Assembly: GCF_030733205.1 (NCBI RefSeq)
Contig: NZ_JASHJL010000050.1
Span: forward strand, 1 to 36,755
Direction: 5' to 3'
Origin: Mameliella sp. MMSF_3455
GTDB lineage: Bacteria; Pseudomonadota; Alphaproteobacteria; Rhodobacterales; Rhodobacteraceae
Length of the DNA: 36,755 nt
In this document: positions 24,410 to 31,516 of the stretch, in pieces
Position numbering within the stretch: the first letter of the stretch is position 1
Layout of the letters: every line of letters starts with the position of its first letter
The notes under the pieces: generated by a model
The model's input: only the letters and a program-made list of their open reading frames with translations
Databases searched by the model: none
Told to the model about the DNA's origin: nothing
Position numbers and translations under genes: made by a program

Positions 24410-25210
24410 ATGGAAGGCATCGCATTCATTGGCGGCGGCAATATGGCCACCGCGATCCTCGGCGGGCTGATCGCCAAGGGCATGGCCCCAGATCGGATCA
24501 CCGTCGTCGATCCGGGTGCGGAGCAGCGCGAACGTTTGCAGACCGGCCACGGCGTCCGGGTCACGAATGACCCGCGCGCAGGCTGTGCGGGGGCCGACAC
24601 CGTCGTCCTTGCGGTTAAGCCGCAGGTCATCGCGCAGGTGGCCGGGCAGCTTTCCGGCACGCTGGACGGCAAGCTTCTGATCAGCATTGCGGCGGGGGTG
24701 CCAGTGGCCCGGCTGGAGGCGCTCTTTGGCCTCCGCGCTATCGTCCGCACCATGCCCAACACCCCGGCGATGCTGGGGCTGGGCGCGACGGGGCTCTTTG
24801 CGAACGCCCATGTGGATGACGCGCAACGAGCCCGCGCGCGCGACATCGTCGAGGCCTTCGGTCTCTGCATCGACCTTGCGCGCGAAGACCTGCTGGATGC
24901 GGTCACCGCCGTCTCCGGCAGCGGCCCGGCCTATGTCTACCTGCTGATCGAAGAGATGACCCGCAGCGGCGTCACCTTAGGCCTGCCCCCCGATGATGCC
25001 GCATCGCTGGCAGTGCAAACGGCGCTTGGCGCTGCCACCATGGCGGCGGCAGGCGACGCCGAGCCAGAGGAACTGCGCCGCCGCGTGACCTCGCCCGGGG
25101 GCACGACCCATGCGGCGATCACCTCGATGCAGGCCAACGGCTTTGGTGATGTGATCGCAAAAGCAATGACCGCCTGCCGCGACCGCGCGGTCGAACTGGG
25201 CAAGGAATAG
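24410..25210 (+). CDS. proC: Pyrroline-5-carboxylate reductase
   Basis: This 266-aa NAD(P)H enzyme matches ProC throughout: the Rossmann start IAFIGGGNMATAILGGLI, VVLAVKPQVIAQV, RTMPNTPAMLGLGATGLF and the substrate-domain signature VSGSGPAYVYLLIEEM, then TSPGGTTHAAITSMQANGF. The length is normal (~265-275). It reduces 1-pyrroline-5-carboxylate to proline. Its start is 1 bp after the dehydrogenase stop, so translation is coupled. The placement inside an Lrp-controlled cassette raises the possibility that it acts on a related cyclic imine from an amino-acid pathway, but proline synthesis is the default reading. Confidence 0.9.
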   Translation: MEGIAFIGGGNMATAILGGLIAKGMAPDRITVVDPGAEQRERLQTGHGVRVTNDPRAGCAGADTVVLAVKPQVIAQVAGQLSGTLDGKLLISIAAGVPVARLEALFGLRAIVRTMPNTPAMLGLGATGLFANAHVDDAQRARARDIVEAFGLCIDLAREDLLDAVTAVSGSGPAYVYLLIEEMTRSGVTLGLPPDDAASLAVQTALGAATMAAAGDAEPEELRRRVTSPGGTTHAAITSMQANGFGDVIAKAMTACRDRAVELGKE

Positions 25211-25213
25211 AAC

Positions 25214-25540
25214 ATGATCATTCGATGGTGGCGTGCCGTTGCGGGCTCTCAAGAGGTGCTTCAGCACTATGCGGACCATCTGGACCGCACGACATTCAAG
25301 GAGATGGCTGCATTGCCCGGTCATCTCGGCGCGTCTCTTGCGGTAAAGGTGAACGGGACCGATTGCGAGTTGGTCGTGACCAGCCTTTGGTCAGACCTTG
25401 GCTCTGCGGGGCATTTTGAACAGGGGGCGTTCGATGACGCCGTGGTCAAGCCGAGCACCCAGAAGCTACTGAAATCCTTTGACTTGAAGGTCGAATATTT
25501 CGAGACGCTGGTCACAACCGGGATCTTGAAGGGGGAATGA
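25214..25540 (+). CDS. Small dimeric alpha-beta barrel protein (ABM-like)
   Basis: This 108-aa protein begins MIIRWWRAVAGSQEVLQHYAD and continues with GHLGASLAVKVNGTDCELVVTSLWSD. The pattern of about four strands and two helices matches the antibiotic biosynthesis monooxygenase-like/dimeric-barrel fold. Such proteins may be oxygenases without cofactors, isomerases or binding proteins. It sits 3 bp after proC and 6 bp before the aminotransferase gene, firmly in the operon. No catalytic residues can be assigned. Confidence 0.65.
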   Translation: MIIRWWRAVAGSQEVLQHYADHLDRTTFKEMAALPGHLGASLAVKVNGTDCELVVTSLWSDLGSAGHFEQGAFDDAVVKPSTQKLLKSFDLKVEYFETLVTTGILKGE

Positions 25541-25546
25541 TGCAGG

Positions 25547-26734
25547 ATGTTTGAACAAGTCGAAGACTACCCCATCGACCCGATCATGATCGGCGCCGAT
25601 CTCTTTGCGCAGGACCCGCGCCGTGACAAGCTGAACCTGACCGTGGGTATCTACCAGGACGCCCACGGCCGCACCCCGGTGCTGGAGGCGGTGAAGCGCG
25701 CCGAACAGCGGCTGGCCGATACGCAGGACAGCAAGTCCTACCTCGCCCTGACCGGGGACAAGGACTACTGCGACACACTGGGTCAGGCGGTGCTGGGCGA
25801 GGCGTTTGATGCGGGCTGGGTCGCAGCACAGACCTCCGGCGGCGCGGTGGCGTTGCGGGTGATGGCGGATTTGCTGGCGCAGATGCCAGAGCGCCCCACC
25901 GTCTGGCTGCAATCGCCCACTTACGGCAACTACGTCCCGATCCTGACCGCCGCCGGGGCGCGCTATCAGGCGCTGCCCTACTACGACCGGCTGCGCGCGG
26001 AACTGACGTTTGACCAGATGCTGGACGGGTTGCAGGCCGCCCGCCCCGGCGATGTCTTTTTGATGCAGGGGGTGTGCCACAACCCCACCGGCGCGGATAT
26101 GTCCGAGGACCAGATCACAGCGCTGCTGGATCTGCTGGAGTCGCGTGGCATCATACCTTGGATCGACCTCGCCTACCTCGGCTTTGCCGAAGGGTTCGAG
26201 GCCGATTGCGCCGTGTCCCGCCGCATCGCCGCGCGTTTCCCGGAATGCGTCATCTGCATCACTCTGTCCAAATCCTTTGGCATCTACCGCGACCGCGCAG
26301 GAGCGCTGTTCGTGAAAACCCGAGCGCAGGACCACGCGCGCCTCACCCGTGCCATCACCGCCATCGTGCGCTCCGGTGCCTCGCACGCCCCGGACCACGG
26401 CCCGTCGGTGGTGCGCACCATCCTGCGGGACCCGGAGCTGACGGCCCTCTGGCTGCGCGAGCTCGACCAGATGCGCCAGCGCGTTGTTCGGATGCGAAAG
26501 AAAATCGTAGTCATAGAACGCGAGCTCTTCGGCACCGACCGCTTGGTCTACCTCGCAGGGCAGTCAGGCATGTTCTCGCTGCTGCCGCTGGACGACGCAC
26601 AGGAAACGGCCCTGACCCGCGACCATGGCATCCACGTGGTCCAGGGCGGCCGGATCAACGTCGCCCGCCTTGGCAACGACGACGTCGGCTGGCTGGTCAA
26701 AGCGGTATGCGGGCTTCTGTCACCGTCCATCTGA
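25547..26734 (+). CDS. Class I aromatic/aspartate-type aminotransferase
   Basis: This 395-aa PLP enzyme has the subgroup I-alpha pattern: KLNLTVGIYQDAHGRTPVLEA near the start, N179 in CHNPTG, D207 and Y210 in IDLAYLGFAEG, the Schiff-base lysine K242 in LSKSFGIYRDRAG, and a late arginine in GRINVARLG. It transfers an amino group between an amino acid (aspartate or aromatic) and 2-oxoglutarate. The length is normal (~395). It ends the cassette. With the Lrp regulator, dehydrogenase and ProC-like enzyme it suggests a short catabolic or salvage route for an amino acid or hydroxy-amino acid. Confidence 0.9.
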   Translation: MFEQVEDYPIDPIMIGADLFAQDPRRDKLNLTVGIYQDAHGRTPVLEAVKRAEQRLADTQDSKSYLALTGDKDYCDTLGQAVLGEAFDAGWVAAQTSGGAVALRVMADLLAQMPERPTVWLQSPTYGNYVPILTAAGARYQALPYYDRLRAELTFDQMLDGLQAARPGDVFLMQGVCHNPTGADMSEDQITALLDLLESRGIIPWIDLAYLGFAEGFEADCAVSRRIAARFPECVICITLSKSFGIYRDRAGALFVKTRAQDHARLTRAITAIVRSGASHAPDHGPSVVRTILRDPELTALWLRELDQMRQRVVRMRKKIVVIERELFGTDRLVYLAGQSGMFSLLPLDDAQETALTRDHGIHVVQGGRINVARLGNDDVGWLVKAVCGLLSPSI

Positions 26735-27064
26735 AAATGCGCGAACCCGCTATGCTCTTTCTGCTGCCTCGTGACTGGTGATCGGGCGACGAACATGCCG
26801 CCTTCTGCGAAGCTGCGGTGCAGAAAGCCCCAGTCATTCGATGTCTGGAGGGGGCCGGTTGGGCTTGCGGTGTGCTCTTCCAGTTTGACAGAGCAAGTCC
26901 GTTTCCTGTGCATTCTGGTCGTTCGCACGTAGCGCAGCGAACGACCGCTCCCCGCCCGACGGCGACATTGGCATACGCTTTGTTGGGCCCGCCTACTGGG
27001 GGGCGCGATGGCCTCGTTGCGGTCCGAAGAGCACAGCACCTCAGTGGCACTGTGCTTGCTTGGG
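26735..27064. other. 330-bp gap with a hairpin repeat and no gene
   Basis: Between the aminotransferase stop and the M48 stop I see no credible gene. The gap holds repeat copy B (26917-26979) and an inverted repeat AGCACAG/CTGTGCT (27030-27036/27050-27056). The latter lies 9 bp past the M48 stop on the minus strand and may end that transcript. Confidence 0.5.
26917..26979 (+). repeat. Hairpin-bearing intergenic repeat, copy B
   Basis: A perfect 10-bp stem (GGTCGTTCGC 26917-26926 / GCGAACGACC 26937-26946) with a 10-base loop is followed by GCTCCCCGCCC and GCGACATTGGCATACGC. It is related to copy A in stem, loop length and 3' flank. One stem pair differs as T-A in A and G-C in B, so pairing is preserved. 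Confidence 0.5.
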
Positions 27065-27934
27065 TCACCTTTTTTGCAGCCCGCGCTGCGCCTCGATGTC
27101 GGCAGCGGTTTGTATGACAAGCGCGAGGCGCTTTTCACTCGGGGGATGGGTCCCCCAGAAGGACAACTTGCCGGTTTCGGTTTTTGCGTCTTCCGGCCGC
27201 GCGAAATATCGTGCCCCCATGACCGGATCATAGCCGGCAGCACGGGTCAAATGCGTGGCGATGACATCGGACTCCAACTCATAGGATTGCGAGAACGCGC
27301 GATCTCCAATGGCATAACCAACCGTCATCGCATTTTCGATATCCCGGGAATCGTTGCCGGTGTAGCGGTAAGGGTTGTTGGACGTTGCGTAGGCTTGGCT
27401 TGCCGCCATGAGAGTCCCCATCACCACGGCGCCGGCCACGGCCTGTTTTTCAGCCTTTTCGAGGTGGGTCGCGATGTGATGGCCGTATTCATGACCCAGA
27501 ACAAAGGCAATCTCATCGTCGTTGCGGGCATCCAACAGCATGGGGATCGTAAAGGCAATGATCGGGGTGCCGTCAGGCGCCTTCGTTTGGTAGGCGTTCC
27601 GGACGGGCATCTCGGTATCGACAGTAATCTTCACATCACAGTTATAGTCCGGGCGGATTTCGGCCATCTGTTCCTGGCAAAAACGTTCAGCCACCGGCTC
27701 GACGCGCGAAATCACCCTTTCGTAGCGACGTGCTGCAGCACGGGGATCGACAGCATGGCCGTCGCTCAAACCAGTGTCGGCTTCTTCTGCAAACATTGCC
27801 TTGGCGACGCTTTCCGCATCAGGCGAAATGTCAGGCACCTTGTAGGTGGTTCCACATGCCGAAAGAGATAGCCCTCCAAAAATCAGAACCAGGGCCCTTA
27901 TCATGCGCCCACGACAATTACTTTGAAACGCCAA
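27065..27934 (-). CDS. M48-family metalloprotease, lipoprotein
   Basis: This is a 289-aa envelope protease. The zinc motif is H148-E149-Y-G-H152 (LGHEYGHHIATHLEKAEKQA), and the third ligand is probably in SYELESDVIATH. The N-terminus is a lipoprotein signal (RMIRALVLIFGGLSLSAC) with lipobox cysteine C27. I choose a TTG start at 27934 because AAAAAGGAG lies 6 bp upstream. The internal ATG at 27904 (279 aa) has no Shine-Dalgarno but would still give a complete lipoprotein signal. Relatives include BepA/LoiP-like outer-membrane quality-control proteases. It lies downstream of hsdR on the same strand. GC content seems lower than in the core region. Confidence 0.85.
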   Translation of the reverse strand: MAFQSNCRGRMIRALVLIFGGLSLSACGTTYKVPDISPDAESVAKAMFAEEADTGLSDGHAVDPRAAARRYERVISRVEPVAERFCQEQMAEIRPDYNCDVKITVDTEMPVRNAYQTKAPDGTPIIAFTIPMLLDARNDDEIAFVLGHEYGHHIATHLEKAEKQAVAGAVVMGTLMAASQAYATSNNPYRYTGNDSRDIENAMTVGYAIGDRAFSQSYELESDVIATHLTRAAGYDPVMGARYFARPEDAKTETGKLSFWGTHPPSEKRLALVIQTAADIEAQRGLQKR

Positions 27935-28011
27935 TTCGTTCTCCTTTTTACATTGCATCCATGGCACCGTTTTCGTCACCCGGTGCCTCGTTCCAATGCT
28001 GCGTGCCGATT

Positions 28012-31000
28012 CTATGCCGCCACGGCATCGTTCAGGGTCTGGACGATCTGGATGACCTCCCGCGCCTGGTCTCTGTCGAAAACCCCGGCAATCCCCATGT
28101 CATCGAAATCCGTAAACGGGCTTTCGTAGAAGGTGGCGGGGTCGATAAATCCGCTTTCGGTCAGGCTGTCCACGACCATGTCGAGAAACTCGGCCTGGTC
28201 CGCGTTCAACTGGTGCTGGGAGACAAAGGCACTGAACGCGTCCTTGGCGGCGACGCGGTCCAGCCCCGTCAGGGAGCGCAGGAAACGCCCCAGGCCGCCA
28301 TCGTCAGCCAGACCGGCAATCACCGTGTCATCCGCGATCTCCTGTTCGACCAGGATACGTTCCAATTCGTCGAGATCTTGGCGTGTCAGGGCTTCCCCGC
28401 GGCGGACCTTGATCAGGGTGATGTGATCGCTGTGCTGTTCGATGAACCGCCGGACCTTCATCTTGAACTGCGCCTTGTCGACACCGCTGCCCACCTCGGG
28501 CATCGTCATCGCAGTGCCTTCGCCGATCTCGTCCTCGAAGTCGGTGATGACGATCTTGCGCTCGGTCGGCTGGATTAGCTCGGCCAGATGCTTCAGGCGG
28601 CGCCGGACGGTTTCCAGCATCTCGGGGGTGATGTCCTCCCAGAACCCCTCTGTCTGGATATCGAGAATGAGCTCCACCTCTTTGGCGACCAGCGGTACGT
28701 TGGCGAGCTCTTCCAGGGCCGATGCAAAGCGGATGATCCGTTGTTGCAGGCGTGCGAACCCACCCTCCTGTTTCAGGAGTTCCAGCTGTGCGCTTAGAAT
28801 CAGGAGATCGAATTGCTTGGCGGGCAATTTGCCATCGTCGAAGGCGGTGGGGAGGCCCGCCACGTCCTCGATCAGGGCAAGGCGGGCATCGAGGTCAAGC
28901 GTGCACCAGTTGGCCTTGTCCCGAAACCGTTCCACGCTGCGCCGCTTGGCGCGGACGATGAAATTGTCGATGGGCATGCCGAGCACTTCGTCGTGCAAGC
29001 GCGTCTTGGTATCCCCGATCAGATCCTCGTGGGGCCCTTCGTCCTCAACCAGTGCATCGACCAGCTCGACCCGGCTGACGAAGAGCCGTTCACTCAGAGG
29101 CTTCGCGCCGGGCCCGTCCGTGACGTTCGGGTTCTCCTGGAAGAACTCCAGGTTCTGGCAGAAGTCGAAGATGACGAATTGCTGCTTGTCCTCACCGGGG
29201 CCGAAGAGATCGGGGCAGAGGCGCGTGCCGCGGCCGACCATCTGCCAGAACTTCGTCTTCGACCGCACGATCTTGAAGAAAACGAGGTTCACCACCTCGG
29301 GCACGTCGATCCCGGTATCCAGCATGTCCACCGAGACCGCGATATGCGGGGCCTTCTCAGCCTCTGAAAAGTCGTCGATCAGGGACTGCGCGTAGGAGAC
29401 GCTGTAGTCTATCAGCTTGGCGAATTGCCCTTTGTGATGCGGGTAGTTGACGTTGAAGCGGTCGACGATGAACTGCGCGTGTTTGCTGTTCTTGGCAAAG
29501 ATGATCGTCTTGCCCAGCCGGTCGCCACCGGCAACCTTGATCCCGTTGCGCATCAGGTGTTCGAGTACCTTGTCGACGGTATCCTCGTTGAACAGCCACT
29601 TGTTGAGATCCGAGCTTTCGACACGGTCGCGCTCGGTGCCTTCCTCATCCCATTCGATGGCGTCCCAGGCTTCCTTTTCCTCGTCGGTCAGCTGGTTGTA
29701 TTCGATCCCCTCGCGCTGGAACTTCAACGGTACGGAGATCGTCGTTGGCGGCACGAGGTAGCCATCCGCAACGGCATCATCGAGGTCGTAGGCATCGGTC
29801 GGCACGCCCTTTTCCAGACCGAAGAGCGAATAGGTGTCCTTGTCGATCTCGTCGCGCGGCGTGGCGGTCAGCCCGACAAGCAGGCTGTCGAAATACTCGA
29901 AGATGGCGCGATACTTGCGATAGACTGAGCGGTGTGCCTCGTCGATCACGATCAGGTCGAAATGCCCGGGGCCATAGCGCTTTTCCCCGCCCTTCGACTC
30001 CTCGATCAGCCCCATCATGGTGGGATAGGTCGACAGGCAGACCCTTGCGCCGGAATGGTCGTTCTTCTTCGGGTCGTGCCTTTCCAGCAGGTTGGCGCAG
30101 GGCGTCGAGGACAGATGCGCCTTGAAGGCCCCGTGCGCCTGTTTCACCAGGGCGATACGGTCGGCGAGGAACAGAACCCGTTTCACCCGGTTCGCGCGCA
30201 TCAGCTGGTCGATCAGCGCGATCACGGTACGTGTTTTGCCACTGCCCGTCGCCATGACCAGCAGGGCCTTGCGTTGCGCGTGCCGCTCGATGGCCTCGCC
30301 CACCCGGCGGATCGCGCGTTGCTGGTAGTGACGTCCCGCGATCTCGGGATCCACCTCGACTGTCGACAGCGGGCGCACGTTGGCCCGTCGCTGGTGCAAC
30401 AGCTGCAATTCGTCCTTCTTCAGGAACCCGGAAATCTCGCGCGGGGGATAGGCAAGATCGTCCCAGATCCAGTGCTCGTACCCGTTGGTGGTGAAGATCA
30501 CAGGGCGGCGCCCGTACATGGCCTCAAGGCAATCGGCGTAGAGCTTGGCCTGTTGCTGGCCGCTACGGCTGTCCTTTTTCGTGCGCTTGGCTTCGACCAC
30601 TGCCAGCGGTTTGCCGTCATCGCCCCAAAGGACGTAGTCGACGAACCCCTCACCGGTCTGGTTGGGCATCCCCTGAACCGGAAACTCGCGGTCACGCTCC
30701 TGGTCCAGCGGCCAGCCCGCTTCACCCAGCAGAAGGTCGATGAAACTGTCACGAGTCTCGGCCTCGTTGTAATCGTGATCGTCTGGGACCGCGCTGTTTG
30801 CCTGCCGCAAGGCGGTGATCTCGGCCCGGACACGGGTCAGTTCCGCGTCCAGCTGGGCACGGCCTTCCTCGGAGGCGCGCAGGGCCTCTTCGGCCTCGGC
30901 GGCGCGCTTGCGTTCGGCCTTGATCTCCGCCTCGACCTTCTGGATCTGCGCGACGGTGCTGGCGGTGATGGTCAGGGATTTTTCCAGCTTGCCCATGTCG

Positions 31001-31407
31001 AAACGCAGCGCCGGATCAGGGCGGGCCGTGCGCGCATAAGTCCGGGCGATCCAGTAGCAGACATGGAACAGCTCGCGCACGCAGGCGCCGGCGTCATGCG
31101 CGCTCAGCGGTTTGCCCGAGTCATGCGCGGCGCGGTTGCCCTGGTCCTTGATGTAGCGCGCCTTGGTGACGATGGCGGGGCCGGTCAGGGCCTCAAGGCT
31201 GGGCTCGGCGATCATCGCGGCCAGCGTGTCGCTGTAGACCGGGCGCAGCGCCTTTTCCCGGCTGTAGAGCCACTTGAGCGCCGTCTCCAGCGTCAGCCGC
31301 GCCCAGAAACAGGCGCCGCGCGGATCGGACAGCGCATGCGTTTCCGCCTTGCACGCGTGTTTGTGCAGGTCGGGGAAGTCGGCGGCGAGGAATGAAAATT
31401 GCGTCAT
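28012..31407 (-). CDS. hsdR: Type I restriction endonuclease, subunit R (EcoEI-like)
   Basis: This 1131-aa motor nuclease cuts unmodified DNA in the HsdR2M2S complex. Order: an N-terminal DUF4145/HEPN-like helical domain (residues ~1-125, motif QGNRAAH 89-95), a coiled coil (~140-205), and a nuclease domain with D257 and E272-x-K274 (GFVDYVLW, VVEAKRT). A superfamily 2 helicase follows, with Walker A ATGSGKT (386-392), DEAH (489-492) and later VGRGTRLCPDLFG, then the C-terminal EcoEI-type domain. ATG 31407 is preferred to GTG 31434. It is separated from the upstream coupled hsdM-hsdS-31517 genes by about 110 bp with inverted repeats, so it may have its own promoter. The length is normal and the motifs are intact, so it should be active. 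Confidence 0.93.
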   Translation of the reverse strand: MTQFSFLAADFPDLHKHACKAETHALSDPRGACFWARLTLETALKWLYSREKALRPVYSDTLAAMIAEPSLEALTGPAIVTKARYIKDQGNRAAHDSGKPLSAHDAGACVRELFHVCYWIARTYARTARPDPALRFDMGKLEKSLTITASTVAQIQKVEAEIKAERKRAAEAEEALRASEEGRAQLDAELTRVRAEITALRQANSAVPDDHDYNEAETRDSFIDLLLGEAGWPLDQERDREFPVQGMPNQTGEGFVDYVLWGDDGKPLAVVEAKRTKKDSRSGQQQAKLYADCLEAMYGRRPVIFTTNGYEHWIWDDLAYPPREISGFLKKDELQLLHQRRANVRPLSTVEVDPEIAGRHYQQRAIRRVGEAIERHAQRKALLVMATGSGKTRTVIALIDQLMRANRVKRVLFLADRIALVKQAHGAFKAHLSSTPCANLLERHDPKKNDHSGARVCLSTYPTMMGLIEESKGGEKRYGPGHFDLIVIDEAHRSVYRKYRAIFEYFDSLLVGLTATPRDEIDKDTYSLFGLEKGVPTDAYDLDDAVADGYLVPPTTISVPLKFQREGIEYNQLTDEEKEAWDAIEWDEEGTERDRVESSDLNKWLFNEDTVDKVLEHLMRNGIKVAGGDRLGKTIIFAKNSKHAQFIVDRFNVNYPHHKGQFAKLIDYSVSYAQSLIDDFSEAEKAPHIAVSVDMLDTGIDVPEVVNLVFFKIVRSKTKFWQMVGRGTRLCPDLFGPGEDKQQFVIFDFCQNLEFFQENPNVTDGPGAKPLSERLFVSRVELVDALVEDEGPHEDLIGDTKTRLHDEVLGMPIDNFIVRAKRRSVERFRDKANWCTLDLDARLALIEDVAGLPTAFDDGKLPAKQFDLLILSAQLELLKQEGGFARLQQRIIRFASALEELANVPLVAKEVELILDIQTEGFWEDITPEMLETVRRRLKHLAELIQPTERKIVITDFEDEIGEGTAMTMPEVGSGVDKAQFKMKVRRFIEQHSDHITLIKVRRGEALTRQDLDELERILVEQEIADDTVIAGLADDGGLGRFLRSLTGLDRVAAKDAFSAFVSQHQLNADQAEFLDMVVDSLTESGFIDPATFYESPFTDFDDMGIAGVFDRDQAREVIQIVQTLNDAVAA

Positions 31408-31439
31408 CTGAAAATTGCCTTGCTCAGAGATCACGCTAG

Positions 31440-31463
31440 ACCACCAACTGCAAGTGGTGCAAC
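31440..31463 (-). promoter_or_regulatory. Inverted repeat and possible promoter ahead of hsdR
   Basis: ACCAC and GTGGT arms flank CAACTGCAA, and TTGCA recurs on the minus strand within the same stretch. A minus-strand TTGCAC followed about 16 bp later by TCTAGC could be -35/-10. The location suggests separate control of the nuclease gene. Confidence 0.3.
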
Positions 31464-31487
31464 CTTAACAAGACCTGGCCGCCGGAG

Positions 31488-31512
31488 CCACGGATTTGCA
31501 GGCGATCCGTGG
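31488..31512 (-). terminator. Hairpin between the 31517 gene and hsdR
   Basis: Perfect 8-base arms CCACGGAT and ATCCGTGG enclose a 9-base loop, 4 bp past the stop of the 31517-33001 gene. A short T-containing stretch follows only further on. It may end or attenuate the hsdM-hsdS transcript before hsdR. Confidence 0.45.
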
Positions 31513-31516
31513 ATAT

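Noticed and set aside
27008-27871. 287-codon plus-strand frame opposite the M48 gene
   Set aside because: It is antisense to a gene with an intact HExxH motif and lipobox, and has no start signal or family match.
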